A program made the translations under genes and the position numbers. A DNA stretch of 64,000 bases from Otatea glauca (Eukaryota; Streptophyta; Magnoliopsida; Poales; Poaceae). Below, piece after piece: positions 20,420-34,019 of the stretch (its first letter is position 1; the number at the start of each line of letters is the position of its first letter). Under the pieces are notes generated by a model that was given only the letters and a program-made list of their open reading frames with translations, was not told where the DNA came from and did no database searches. The stretch lies in NCBI GenBank assembly GCA_036346275.1, contig CM070715.1:77301667-77365666 (forward strand). Reading direction: 5' to 3'.

Positions 20420-22776
20420 ATAAAACCCAACTTTAAGTTGGAAATATGTTTCCTAAAGTGAAAATGCTCTAGGGAATTTTTGTGAATTTTCAGAAAATTT
20501 TTCAGCTCTATTTGGTATTTTCTAAAAGCCATTTTGATTTTATGGAATCATTTAAAATTAAAAATCTAATTAAAATCCCAATTTTGCTCTCGAGCCGAAT
20601 TCTCTCTCTCCAGCGCATTTCTCTCATTTTCCAGCCTGGACCATTTCGCTTTTCTTTTTCCCATTTTCCTCTTCTGCCCGATCCACTCTGCCTATTCCCT
20701 CTCTCCCTCTCACTGACGCCTGCCCAAACCGTCTGTTCCTTCTCCCTCCTCCCTTTCTTCTACCTTTGCTTCAGCCTTCGTATATCACAGCATTCATCTT
20801 CCACCGTTTCCTTCTTTAATCCCCTGGATCACCACCTTGCACCGGCTCAGAGCCCTCCCCAACACCGTATAAAGGAAACACCGAATTGTCTCTCCCTTAC
20901 TCATCTCGTTTTCCCCTGCTCCAAGCTCCCCTCCTCTTGTTAGGCTAGAACACCACTGAGCTCCACCATCTTCTCCATCTCCGGCTGCCGCACTCCTCTC
21001 GCCATGCTACACCTCGGTGAGCTCCTAGAATTTTTGACCTCGTCACCACGTTTTCCTAGCACTACGCTCATATCCCCTTAATCAATTTGGCTTCCTCACC
21101 CTATCACCGGAATCGAGGCTTTCTTCACCGTCCAACGCTGTCTAAGCAACTCAGCCAACACCGGCAACACCACTAGAATCGCTGCGATGTGTTTTACAAT
21201 GTGCTTCCCTCTCCTTCGGCAAAACCGCATCGTACCACCGTCTCAGCCACCAACCGATCATCGTTGGCTGTCACCGTTGCTTCTAGGTACCCAAAAATTC
21301 ATGTGATAGCATCCCTGAATCATGTTCTTGTCATTCTGCACCTCGCCGACAACAGTTGGTTCCTGTGCGCAACCGCTATTCGCCACTTCCATGCAAGTGT
21401 CACATGCCACCACATGTGTGCCACATCGACAGGACCGAGCCCACGTCAACGCTTGACTGCCACCAGTGCACTATGCTGTGTGCCCGATCTATAGTGGACT
21501 GGAGCAAGGTCGTGGACCTGGTACATGGACCTATCAATCAAAGCTGGCGTTTTCATTTAGAAAACAATTCAACCGAGAGTCCAATTTCCTTGATGACATC
21601 ATTCTTGCATCATAAATCCGATTTCCTATGAAAAGAAAATCCTAAAATACCTGTTGATGTCATGCTAACGCCATAATTCAGAATTTCCTATAGAAAGAAA
21701 ATTCTAAAAATCCCTAAAGAGTATTTTCTCTCTCATTTTCCTTGAATTAAATTTTTTGAGTGTCATTCTCCTCCGTTCTAACTCCAATTGACTCCATTAT
21801 TTCACATAAATTCATATAAAATCCTGATCTAACTATTTATGCTAGTTTTATTATTTTTGGATTTTATTTGTATTTTAATTGGACTTAATTTGAATTTGGC
21901 AGTTTTCACATGTAGATTTTAGAGTGTTGGAGGAGTACCAATTTGACGATCCAAAACACCACTATTTTGACCAAGGAAAGTTACACCATTGATCATGTTG
22001 ATCCCTGTTTTCAATTAATATTTTGTTGTAAATTATTGCATGCATAATTTTATACATAATAGTTTAAATCCTAGATTTAAATGTATAGTTACTTCTATTT
22101 GTTATGACAACATTTGACATTGATAGTCCATATACCTTTGTCATATTACACAAAAATCACTAGTTAGTACACAACTATAGTATTAAACAGTGTTTTGTAG
22201 AAAATGGCTTAGTCATCCTTAGACCTGAATTTAAGACTTTTTGGGGATTTAAGCCAAATAAAGATTCTTCTGAGGTAAAAGCTATTCTTTGGCAATGGAA
22301 TGCCATGGAATGTTATGAAAAAGGAAATGGTTCAAAGCAAAGTGAAAATATGGTTTAGTTTAGGCGAGAATGGTTGTCAGGTGGGTGCGGTGCGAGAGCT
22401 TAGTTTGTGGAAAGTCTCGCCTAGTCAATTAAGGATTGGTCTGTGATCTACTGATTATAAAGCCTTTTTCGTACTTCCACAAGTCTAGCATAGGACATAT
22501 CTGACTAATTAATTTGCAATATTCCAATGTTAGTTGTGCCATTGTGTTGAATGTGGGTCTCGGGTTAGATTCCAACACGATGCAATAGGAAGCTTCTGAC
22601 TAGGGTGGTGTAACCCTGTTGGCGGTGGAATCTTAGTGGGCATGACTACTTTGGGATGACATTTTTGTAAAGGCCTTGTCATGATCTCTTTGCTGTACAT
22701 CAAAAGAAGTGTATTAACCAGGAGGCAATAAGAGATGATCATGTCTTGTGGATAAAGTTGTATAACCTCTACAAGA
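20420..22776 (+). mobile_element. Truncated LTR (copy B1 of the TGTAACA LTR family)
   Basis: This segment is collinear with the solo LTR at 23357-31884: TTTAAGTTGGAAATA, then a pyrimidine-rich GC part (20590-21500), then TGATCATGTTGATCCC, then ATGGCTTAG, then CTTGTGGATAAAG with AACCTCTACA at its end. It lacks the first 200 bases and the last 600 bases found in the other copy, and has no target duplication. A TATA-like GTATAAAGG is at about 20866. The frames within it are chance products. Confidence 0.75.
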
Positions 22777-23351
22777 AGAGATCACCTTCACCACCTTCTC
22801 TGTCGAGGAAAGTTTGATCCTGATCTGGCACCTTGATAATCAGAGAGTCCCCTCAGGAGCAGAGGACTCAGACATTCATGATCAAGGATCCCTCTAGATG
22901 ACGGCATGTTAGGGATGTTGTATAGGACGTCGGTGGCACTCCACCGTCCCGAGTCCATCAATTGCCTACACAAGGTGGCACTCCTCATAGTGGCACATTA
23001 TGTCGTGGATAGTCTTTAGCATCACGCGCTCCACCACGTGCACCTTCACCACCATTGGCTCACCTAGAGCTATCTTTAGAGTCTGACGAGTGAGAGGAAG
23101 CAGCGCCCAAAGACTATACAAATAAGAAAAGTAAAGAGCGAAGAAAAATAAAAAAAAGTATCTTTGACCAGATGGTTTCCACCTTAAAGAGAAGATACAG
23201 GAGATAACAGATTTTGGACAATTGTACACCACAACCCTTTTAGAGGATGCGATGCTCGTCATGCCTTGCATAAGCATCACTGGATAAACTGGAAGAAGGT
23301 CAGCGATGCAACTTTAGGGAGAGACGTCTACCGGTTGTTTGACGCTACTCC
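22777..23351 (+). pseudogene. Copia accessory frame, first part (broken)
   Basis: The piece between two LTR insertions has no open frame, but reads as degraded coding on the plus strand (for example KDYTNKKSKERRKIKKS). The downstream part resumes at 31885. The joint lies within one frame-like region, so both are taken as one pseudogene split by a solo LTR. The call rests mainly on continuity with the next part. Confidence 0.4.
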
Positions 23352-23356
23352 CAGTC
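23352..23356. repeat. Target duplication CAGTC, left copy
   Basis: CAGTC is repeated at 31885-31889 on the far side of solo LTR B2. Confidence 0.85.
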
Positions 23357-26300
23357 TGTAACATTCCAGAATTTCGATCTTTAAAAATAAAGGTAAAAAG
23401 AATTTAAATTTTAAATATTATTTTATTGGATTTTGTGAATTTATAGAGAATAATTCAATTTTTTCAATTTTCTAATATTTATTTTGATTTTTAGGATTTT
23501 ATCTGAATTTTCTAGATTTTATAAAGGTTTTTGTTATTTTCAGAATATAAAAATTAATTATTGTGTATAAATAAAAACCAAATTTAAGTTGGAAATAATT
23601 TTATAAAGTTCAAAATGCCTTAGGGAATTTCTGTCAGTTGGAAATAATTTTATAAAGTTCAACATGCCTTATGGAATTTCTATGAATTGTTTTCAATTTT
23701 TTTAACTCTATTTGCTATATTTTCAAAGCCATTGGGAGTTTCTGTAATTATTTTAAATAAAAATAATTAATTTTCTATTTCTTCTCGGGCTGAAGCCCAA
23801 TTTCTTTGGCCCATTTTCTCTGCCCGGCCTGGCCTCTTTTCTTCTCTTTATTTCCTGCCCGCTTGCCTTCTCCTCCCGGCCCACTCGGCCTGCTCCCTTG
23901 TCGGCCTAGCCTGTCCCGCCACCTCCTTCCCCTATCTTTGTCACTAATGCATGGGCCCTGGCCGTAGGCCCCTTCCCCCTTCTTGGCTTTCTTCCTGCCG
24001 CTCAAGCTCTCTCTCTTTCCTGCCGCCGTGGCTGCAATGGTGAAGCTCATCAAGGTGCAGTTTCTTCCCAATTTTTGTCCATAATCAAGGGCATTGATCA
24101 CCCTCTCTTACCCAGCACTCAAGCTAACCATTTTGCCCCACATTTAAATTGCATTTGATCGCCTTCAAATCCCCAGCCGTTGCACTCTCTGCGCCGTAAT
24201 GCCCTGCAACATCCCATAAAATTCAAAAATATGAAAAATAAAAAGTTTGAAATTTAAAAATTGAATTGAATGAAAATTTTTAATAGGAATTAATATTTTA
24301 ATTTCAAACAATATCTTTTTCCTCTTTTCTTGCATTCTAGTCTTAAGAAAAGAAAGATTTACTTTATTAAAATCATTTCTTCCAAAACAAACAAAATATA
24401 AAAATGAATTTGAGATGTGATATTTAATTTAAATTTTTAATTTTCTGAATTTTCTGTAATTGTTGGCTTTTCTTGAGTTTTTGCTTTAGAAGAAAAGTCT
24501 CATAAATAGAAATGGTAAAATGGTAAAAGTAAAAAGATAAAAATACAAAATCAATAAAATTTTTAAAAATCTCTGATAAATCCCAGACCCATCCAGGATC
24601 CTGATGATGCAACTTGCACTGATCTGAATCAATAAAATAAATTAAAAATAATAAAAGTAATCATGAGGAGACAACCCAAATCTGAACCTACAAGATTTCT
24701 TCAGAAGTTATCTTAACTTAACCTGAGTTAAAATTTTAACCATGCCGACATGTTTGTCTTATCTATGTCTGGTAAAAATATCAAGAGTTTATCCCATTGT
24801 TTAGTATTTTTAGAAATTCAAAAACAGACAATCAAAAAACTAAAAATTACAATGTCAGAATTATTAAAATTAAAATATACAATATAAAAATCTAAAAATT
24901 TTATATAATGTCAATAATTCCATTTCAAATCTTCATAAAAAGTATAATAAAATAATGATCAGATATTGAACCTCCATTAAATAAAAATTAGATTCAGCTG
25001 AAAATGAAAATCATGCATTGTCAGATTTTTATAAATATTTTTATCCATAATTGTTATTTACAATTTTTACTGGACTCTCATAATTATCTTTCTGACCTAT
25101 ACAAAAATTTGTATAAAATCTTAAGCCAGCCTACTGACCCAAACCTTGATTTTTGTCTCGTGCTGTCCAGAGTCTTCTTGCATTTTGCTCTCTTCTTTCT
25201 CTGACAAGTGTGCCCATCCTTGCCAGCTGTACCCCTGCCGACTTCCTCTCTGCCCCTGCCGACTTCTTTCTCTTCCACTGCCAGCCGTGCCCCACTCGTC
25301 AGCCTTCTTCTCCCTCTCTATTCTCCCGCGCCAAGGCTAGTGCAGACGGCTGCGCTCTCCCAATCTCTCTCGCACCTCGACCCCGAACCGCCTCAGCTAG
25401 TTATAAATACCCTCAGTTGTTCATTCCGCTATGCGTTGCTCTCCCAGTCGCCGTTCTGCCTGAAACCACCTCGTTCACTCCCAGCTCCGGCGAAACCCGA
25501 AATGGGGGAAAAACTGGCATTAAACCTCTACGGTCAATTTCCGCCCGAACCATCCAAACCGAAGTCTCCCCTCACTGCCAGGAATCATTCTCCTCCCTCG
25601 GTTGAAGCTCATCTTCTCCGGCAAGCCTTCACGCCGAGCTCTTTCCGCCGCCGCCGCCCTCGCATGGTGAAAACCTTACTCCGATGCCTATTTCTTCGAT
25701 TAAGAGCTAAAAACCGAACCCTTGTAACTCACTGATACTCACCTCGGTGATCTTCACTCTCGGGAAGCCGTAATTTCGCAGTTTCGCCGTTGGCCATGTT
25801 CGCCGCCGCACCCCGCTGGTGACACCCCTCTTCCCGGCCGTCTCCGATCGAATCAGTTCTGCCCCCGTGTGCGCGTAGACTCCCTGGTGCTCGCCGTGCT
25901 ACCCGTTCGTCGCCTCCGGTACTCCTTCGCCGCTGGCGAGCTTCGGTCGTGCCTCCCCTGCCTCAGGTCGCCGACAGTCGGGTCCCTCTCGTCAGCTACT
26001 CGCGCACGAGTCACTGTGCCGCGGTCCCACGTGTCAGTCTCGCGCAGCGCGTAGCAAGTCGCTGCCAACCAGGCCCATCGTGTCAGTCCCTCAGCCCAAC
26101 CCGAGTCCAAAAGGGAAAGCGTAATCGCAGTTGGAAGGCGCACCTTCCGCTTTTGGTAATTTTTCTATTTTCTGCATTTGCCTTAACCTAGCACATTCAA
26201 TTGTTTATATCTTTTGCATTTCAGCTCCAAATGAAATGAAAGAAATTTCTAAAATTGTCTAAAATACAGTAGATTCATAATATGCAATAATATTTTGAAA

Positions 26301-29300
26301 ATAATCTCTGGGTGAATTTGAAATTCAAATTTGAATAAAAAGCCTAAAGACATGCTTCATATAAAAATATTGTAAACAAACTTGAAATTTAATGAAACCA
26401 ATTTTAATAGAATCCTTACACTTCCAGGAACACAAATATATAAAAATATTTAGATTCTAACTTTGTTTGAATCATTTTCCATTAGAAGTTGTTCTCAATG
26501 CTATAAATATTCAAAAATGCATAGTTTGTGCAAAAGGAATCTAAAATAAGTCAAATTGATTTCTAAATACTTTCATGTCAGTAGGCTACCTTATGATGCT
26601 GAAATAATTAAGGTATGAACTTGATTTAGACTTGTTTTATAAATAGTAAGCTATTTAAATGGAAAAGGGTATATATATGAATAAGTGCATATAATAATCC
26701 GTAGCAATAAATAGATGCATATGAAAAGTATCTAATAGCTGTACAAAGATATGAATAGGCATCATAAGAAATAATTGGACACTATTGACATATTTTAATG
26801 AAGTATCATATATGCACAAGTTTAAATTACATTAAGAACATAAGCCATGCATATGTAAAAGAATGTATACATGTATATTTAATGATGAGCAAAATCATGA
26901 AAAGAAACTGGAATCTAAACATATAATGTAATCAAACTATTTTATCCAGCAAGAATCATTACAATAACGACATGATCAACACTTAACGAAATAGTTGTAG
27001 TTTCAATACTTGTGTAGTCCGAATAGTTATATCTTGCACAAAGAAACTCCAAAGTTGACAAAACTAGATCCTAGTAACCTGAAAAATAATACCCTTGCCA
27101 TTTATATAAAAATATCTTATGTTTGTGCAAATTTGAAATAAGATCATGATAGGCCCTAATGACTATTTATATGGAAAACATCTCGGATAAAAGTAAAATA
27201 CTGTGAAACCAACTTTAAAACACTCTTAATGATATCTCATGCTAATGCCAGAAAAATGAATAACTAATCATGTAAGGGTCAGTCGCAAACTAAGAACTAA
27301 AACTGAACCTTTATCGTGTAAACAGTAAAACTAATTAAGCGTTTTCAGTAGCCTGTAAAACATCTCATCCTAATACAAATATTATGAAGATTAGTTTAGA
27401 AATAATATTTAAGATATGTACTACCATAATCTAGAAAAATATTTTATTTTCATCTTGCTTTGCATCTAAATCCGGCTACCCCAATACCCTTAAGTATTAT
27501 GGTTGTCATGACCTTTAATATCATATAAGCTGTTTCAGCAATGAATATAATGTCTCGTCTAAGCACAAAAATGTATGAAATCTGCTTAAAAATGTTGTTC
27601 AAAGTATAGACTATAATATTCTAAAGAAATAATCTTATTTCATCATGTCTTGCATATAAATCCTAATAGCCAAATAACCTTAAGTAATATGTTTATGGAC
27701 TCAATTATATGGATAAGCAAACTTTGAAATAATGAACAAATATGTAATTTGTATCACCAGAACCTTCTCAAAAACCACTGATGTATAATTGGTAATTTAA
27801 CTTATCAGACCTAATATGTTCGAAAACGCTTATTATGCAAAATCAATTAAAAAGGATTAAGTGTTATTCATTTATAGTTTCCAACTCAATTGTCTAATAT
27901 GTTAATTCTATTAATCCAAATAATTTTAGCATCTATAATTCGAAGATATAAATACAAAAATTCATAATTTTAGCCTCTTGAATTCGTAATTCAGGAATAG
28001 ATAATCTATAAAAGAAATCATGTTTGTTCAACATAAAAAGTCATCAACAATATGAATGTATAATTAACTAAATCATGAATACTTGAAATCATAATCCTAA
28101 CCCTAAAATATTCATGCTTTCTTTAATGAATCTTTATTTGGTTTTCTGTCTGTTTTCTTTTTGCCTTTATTAAAGTTAGATATTTGCTATATTTCCGATT
28201 GAACGACGTGTAGAATCCGACGTCGCAACCTCCGTCATTGCCTCCATCAACCGTGGCTTCGTCTTTGTCGTAAGCAATGAATAAGAAAGGCAAGCACCCC
28301 TTTGATCATATTGATCCCAATTTTATAAATGTTTTCATTAAATGTTTTACTGCATACGTTACTTTTATTAAAGCCTACTATTTTGTGGGTATTGGTAGTT
28401 GTACCTGTAGTTTTATAGAACTTCCTTGATAAGTATGGATTTGTGATCCTTGATAACCCTAGAATAACTTAGACAGTAATTGATGTCAAATTGGGTTAAT
28501 CACACTTAGTGTTATGCTTAGCCATGCTTAAAGCAACATAAAACTTTGACATTATTAAAAATGTTGGATATGACATTTAATGGGTGTGACCTTTCTTATG
28601 GTTGGTATTTTGGTTGGAAAATGAAAATAAAACTATGGTTTAGATGCGGGCAGTTATTGGCAATAGCCGGGTGTGCATGTCTTTGCACGTAGTGTAAGGT
28701 GGAGATTATTGCCCATGTCAGATTAAGGACCGAGCTATGGGTTGTTTTCAGGCCAAGAATTACCGTACAACCACAAGTGTTGGTATGGGACAGCCTTAAA
28801 CCAATTAAGTTATCTAGTTTAACTTGCACATTGGAAGGCTGGAGCAGTACGAGCTGTTTCTTAATGAATTGCTCGAAGGGACGTCCACACCGAGGTGATC
28901 ATGGATTAAACGTTTACCTATACACCGGTGTACGCCATACTCTGGGGAAGTTCCATCATTTCTATGCTCTGAGTTCTTCTGCCATAGTATGGGTTTAACA
29001 TCCCGGAGCTGGTGCAAAGTTAACCTAGGTAATGTAAAGGTTTTCGTCATGAACATTCTGGCCACTACGCCAAAGGTGTGTGAACTATGCAGCAAAAGGA
29101 AAAGGTCATGATTTGTGGGTAAAGATGTACACCTCTACAGAGTGTAAAACTAATCGATTAGCTGTACCCGCGGTTATAGGAACTTGGTAAAGTCATCACA
29201 TAGTTAGCTGTTTTTATTTTAATAAAATTGGGTTCTACCGTGTGTCGGTAATTCCTACTGTGTGTCAGTGGGAATGGTTTGTGGATATGGTCAGGTTACC

Positions 29301-31884
29301 CAGGTTCGTGATTTCACTTACTCGTACTTTATATACTGTTATTTTTGTATTAAATTGCTTTTATTTAAATCCCATTTTGCAATCTACTATTCTGTATTTA
29401 CATTTCAAATTGGCTTTATGCAAACTAACCATACTAGCCTTTCCTTTGAAATGGCTTGCATATATAATAGGCTTTGCAAAAGTCTTGCAGAGTACGAAAG
29501 TACTCACCCTTGCTTAATTGTTGTTTTTAGGTGAAAAATCAGATTAGTCCGATGCAACATATTTATCGCAGGACTCGGGATATTGACGATGAAGCTTTTC
29601 TAGGGATTATGCCTTGTCAGTTGCCTGAGGGTTGAATGGGCACACTACAAGACTTTGCTTCTTTGCTGCTATAAACTCTGAATTGTAAGATTATTATGCA
29701 AATTAGCTTTCACTTTAATAATATGATGTATGAATGTTATTTCAATTGTTACAAATGTGCGTACTAGCTACTGATCATAGGACCAGTATTGTTTGCATAT
29801 GAGATTTCCATTTTTGCATTTATGTGAAAATGGGGGTCATTACATGCCCTCTCCAAGCCCTATCGAGCCCTATAAAAGGGAGCATCGTGCTCCCCTTCCA
29901 TCAACACTGATGCATGGACCCTCACCGCACTCTTTCTCCCTCTCTCTCTCGGCCACAACATTGTCGCGCCCTGGCTATCTTCCCCGAGTCCGACTGTCGC
30001 ATTCCAACCTCGCTCTGCTACCTTTTGGCGAGTCTCAGCACATTCCAATTGCGTCACAACGTGTTCCCCGCCAACGTGATTCATTCCCCTCAACCAATTC
30101 GGCATCTCCCCCACCCTGTCATCGGAATCAAGGCTTCCTTCACTGTCTACCTCCGTGAGCTCTCATCGCCATTTGCACGGCCATCCAAGCCCTTGCACCG
30201 CCACCGTCCCCACTAGCACCTTGCTCGATTTGTATTCTATGCAGTGCTTTCTCTCTCTTTTTTCCTTGATTAAATCTTATGGGTGTTCATCCTAACTCCA
30301 TTTGACTTCGGTTTTCTTCCTAAATTTGTCTAAAATCCTAATATACTTATTTGTGCTAGCTTTGAATTTAATTTGTATTTATTTGGATTTTATTTGAATT
30401 TGGATATTTTCAATGTTTGGATTTTGAAGTGCCGAAAGACTACCAGGTCAACAATCCAGAGCACTAGTTCTTCAAGTAAGGCAAGTTACACCCTTGATCA
30501 TGTTGATCCCAGATTTTAAATTATGATTTGATTTAAATTATTACATGCATAATTTTATTAGTGTAATTTAAATCCCAATTTTAAATGTATAGTTAATTCC
30601 TAATTGTTATGACCACATTTGACATTTAAATCCTCATACCTTTGTCAACTTAAGCAAAAATCTCACTAGTTGGTACATTAATACATTATTAACTAGTGCT
30701 ATATAGCAAATGGCTTAGACATGCTTAGACCTAAATTTATGATCTTTTGGGAATTTAAGCCAAATAAAAATGTTGTTGTGATAAAAATTATTCCTTGGCA
30801 TTAGTGTGCCTTCGAATGCTATGAAAATGATATGGTTCAAAGTAAAGAGAAAAATGAGATTTAAACAAGTCAATAATTGGTTGCTAGGTGACGGTGAAAT
30901 GGTTCTAGATTGTGGAAAGTCTTGCCTAGTCAATTAAGGACCAGTCTGTGAGCTACTGATTGTAAAGCCTATTTGTAATACCACAAGTCTGGTATAGGGA
31001 CAAACCTGGCTAGCTAATTTGCAACGTTCCAATGTCGGTTGTATCATCCGGTTGTGTTATGGAAGAGAGGGATTTTGACTAGGGCAGTTTAACCCTTTCA
31101 GTGGTGGAACCTTAGCAAGCATGACTGCTTTGGAATGGCTCATTGTAAAGACCTTGTCATGATCTCTCTGCTGCACATCAAAGAAAGTGTATTAATTGCA
31201 TGGCAACAAGAGATTATCATGTCTTGTGGGTAAAGTTTAACAACCTCTGTAGAGTGTAAAACTAATTGATTAGCCAAGCTTGCAGTCATGGGCTTGCCGA
31301 GCAAACCCTTTCATGGATTAAACTTTGGTCTTCAAAAATGTTTTACATAAAATGATTTATGGAGAGAGTCCATATGGGAAAAGTTGGGTAAAGCTCCGGG
31401 TTGGATACCTTGTTGAAAATTGGACTAAAACTTAGATTTACTATATCAATTATGCATTCAAAATTACTTATTGTATTTAAAATGTTGCTTTACGCTCAAG
31501 CTAATCCTATTATGCCTCCCTTTGTGATCCTTCATTTATTTATGCATTTCATGTGTGACTTGCGGAGTACTTTATGTACTCACCTTGCTATATCTGTTGT
31601 TTTTAGATGATGAGCATTTCTTCACTAGTGAGGATCTCGATGACTAGGCCATTGCCCTAGTCGATTGCCTATGGTAGATTTGCTAGGCCCTACTACTTCT
31701 TTCTGTCTTGCTGCTATATTTTTAGTTAGTCTGTGAGCCATTAATGTTGTAAAACTTTGATAATTAAATAAAAATAATTTCATATGATATGTTGTTGTAT
31801 CAGCTTTTTTACTGTGTGACTAACTTTTCTTGGACTAGTACAATATACATAGATAATTCAATAGTGTTACTCCTGAGTTCCACA
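23357..31884 (+). mobile_element. Solo LTR B2 (gypsy-type), containing another solo LTR
   Basis: It starts TGTAACATTCCAGAATTTC and ends GAGTTCCACA, with the perfect duplication CAGTC on both sides. The middle is split by solo LTR C (24205-29844). B2 alone is about 2.9 kb. A TATA box (CCTATAAAAGG, about 29870) follows a pyrimidine-rich, gene-like stretch, as in a retroelement promoter. Shared landmarks with other copies include TTGATCATGTTGATCCC and TGTGGGTAAAG plus ACCTCTGTAGAGTGT at about 31225-31258. No internal region remains, so it arose by LTR-LTR recombination. Confidence 0.87.
24205..29844 (+). mobile_element. Solo LTR C, unusually long (5.6 kb)
   Basis: It starts TGCAACATCCCATAAAATTC and ends GGGGGTCATTACA, with TGCCC on both sides (24200-24204, 29845-29849). 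The GC-rich part (25140-26150), TATA-like TTATAAATA (about 25399), TTTGATCATATTGATCCC (about 28300) and TGTGGGTAAAG with ACCTCTACAGAGTGT (29114-29145) match other family members. About 1.9 kb of very AT-rich DNA (26300-28190) has no counterpart in the related LTRs. It may be a family-specific expansion or an undetected insertion. Frames of up to 175 codons at 25150-25735 are GC-driven and match nothing I recognise. Confidence 0.82.
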
Positions 31885-31889
31885 CAGTC
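31885..31889. repeat. Target duplication CAGTC, right copy
   Basis: Identical to 23352-23356. Confidence 0.85.
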
Positions 31890-33482
31890 TATCACTGCTT
31901 CTAGAGAGGATTTGAATGAGTTGGCGTGTGGATCTTGTGCTTGAGTTTTACGCCACTGTCTAGATTCCATAGGATAGGTAATACATCAATTACATGCTTG
32001 GAGGTTAGCATCGAACAATTACCATTGAGAGGATAGGAGAGGTCCTCGGTTTGTCTGCCATCGGCGCTTAGATTCACTCCCTTGCATACCCTAGCAATTA
32101 CTTCTCTGCCATTATACTGACTCTTGTGGACACTTATCATATGTATCAGGATCCAGAGGTAGAGAATTTCAAAGCAAAGGATGAAAAAGGTCTTACATTG
32201 CTTACTCTAGTTGTTTATCATGTCTTCTGTTACACTATACTACCGAGACTTGAAGGACGAGAGGATCCGATAGTAGTCCTGATTTGGTTGATACACTACG
32301 TCCTCAGAGGTCAACGGATTGACATAGTAGATCTAATGATAGGAGAGATGGAGGACGCCATATACTCCACGATGAAGAGAATCCTTCCATATGCTCCTTT
32401 CTTGTGTTTAATATTTGTAGAGGAAGGAGTCATAGCTAAGGAGGTAGAGGACACCTTCAGATGACACTTGATAGAATATCAGGCATAGACAGCTAAGTAC
32501 CGATGACTAGGAGAGAGCTCTTCAACCCTAGTTGGACCAAGGGCTGGAACCTAGAGTTTGTCCATTGCCATTTGGTTATCATGAGCTAGAGGGTGATCAT
32601 GACTACACTAGAGACTCAGACCTCGAGGAGACCGCACATGACAACGACTACAACAGTGATGAGGATCCAGAGTTCATCCCTCTAGAGTAGAAGTTCCCTC
32701 TTGCAGCTCATGAGCATGAGGCAGACAGCTCCAGCTCTAGCTCCATGCTTGAAAGGATCGAGTGTCACATGGAGTGCCATACTTCACTTTTTGAGAGGAG
32801 AGAAGACTTTTACCTACAACAACGTTGATGTGAGACATAGCATGCGGAGTATGTTGCACTCTGCAATCTTCTTTTAGTACAAGCAAAGTTCAAGAGACAC
32901 TAGGAGTGCACATGACTTCAATTTGAGCTGGTGTCTTGGGCAGTGTAGCTTCTCAACTACCACTTAGACGTGCTATGGACAGACATCAGAGTAGCCTTCA
33001 TGGTCGAGGGACATCATCCGTCGACTCAAGTCGATCGAGATAGTGACCTTTAAGCATCCTTCCTTACCCAATTGTGGGTCCTTATACTTCAGTTCCTCTA
33101 CTTGTCCTACTCCTTTAGTAGAGACAGCATGCTCAACGTTCTCCTCTTGAGAAAATTTCAGATGTACCAGCATGAGTTGCTTCAAAGACTTCTCCTATCA
33201 CCGGTCCATCAATAGAGGTTGTAGTTTTAGAGACTTCTCCTGCCACTCCTTCAAATTATACACCTCATACAGCTCCCACTCCAGCTCTTGCTCCAACTTA
33301 TCTTGAGGACATCAAGGTGATCGACGACTCTATGGCCAAAGAGATTTTGAGTAACTTGGATTCTCCTATGGTCATTCTAGGTGATGGTTCACACTTCAAG
33401 CTTCTTCGTCCTCGAGCTACACAGAGCAACCGTTCTCCTCCACCCAACGCAGTGGAGTAGTTTTCCCTTCTTGTGCTTGATG
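31890..33482 (+). pseudogene. Copia accessory frame, second part (plant retroelement 'transposase_32'-like)
   Basis: The longest open piece (32126-32464) reads DTYHMYQDPEVENFKAKDEK and then LTLVVYHVFCYTILPR, GREDPIVVLIWLIHYVL and APFLCLIFVEEGV. This style, with an AKDLTLLARVLHHILAR-like core, resembles the 'putative plant transposon protein' domain seen beside plant LTR elements. Flanking parts are broken by stops. The region ends before the polypurine tract. Function of this domain is not known. The family assignment is from memory of its general pattern. Confidence 0.5.
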
Positions 33483-33496
33483 CCAAAGGGGGAAAG
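33483..33496 (+). other. Polypurine tract-like site of the copia element
   Basis: CCAAAGGGGGAAAG follows TTGATG, the wording often found at the 3' end of SIRE-type copia coding regions. It would prime plus-strand DNA synthesis. Confidence 0.5.
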
Positions 33497-34019
33497 AGTC
33501 TTGGAGAGGGAGAGAGAGGGGTTTTGGGATAATCTTTTGTTGTTGAGCCATGTATGAGATGGTCCTTGATGTATCTTTACTACATGACTCTCTCTTGAGT
33601 ATTATATAATATTTTGCTTCTTTTGTATTGTTGTTCTCCTGTGTTTCATGCTTGTGCATCAATTAGCTTCATATCTTGTTGGCATGAATTTAGGGAGAGC
33701 TTTGTCTATCTATGTTAATAAATAGCTAAAATTGGTCAAATGGATCAATTATTGTTATTGTTGAAAATGGATAAAATCAAATGCTTAATTGATATGGTCA
33801 ACTTGAATGGTCATCTCTTTTTCCATGTCAAATTTTAAAGCCATTTATTGTTTAAAATCTTGTTTCATTTGAGTATTGATCATCATGCTCTGGTATGCTG
33901 TTATAGTTTGGTCATGCTCTAATAAATAGATTAAAATGAGATTGCTCTGAAAAATTCGTATAATTGTAATTTAATCATTATGATATGATATACATATTAG
34001 TACTATGATATTAATAAGG
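33497..34019 (+). other. Copia 3' untranslated part and deletion junction
   Basis: AT-rich sequence with TTGGCATGAATTTAGGGAGAG, a phrase common in SIRE-type 3' regions. The expected first 280 bases of the 3' LTR are not found before the gypsy sequence at about 34020, so a deletion removed this junction and part of the gypsy LTR. Confidence 0.45.

Noticed and set aside
22966..23280. A 104-codon minus frame with a hydrophobic stretch
   Set aside because: It is antisense to a degraded copia accessory region and low in complexity.
25150..26190. Overlapping frames of 150-175 codons as a possible gene
   Set aside because: They lie in the GC-rich part of solo LTR C, shared in position but not in sequence frame with related LTRs.
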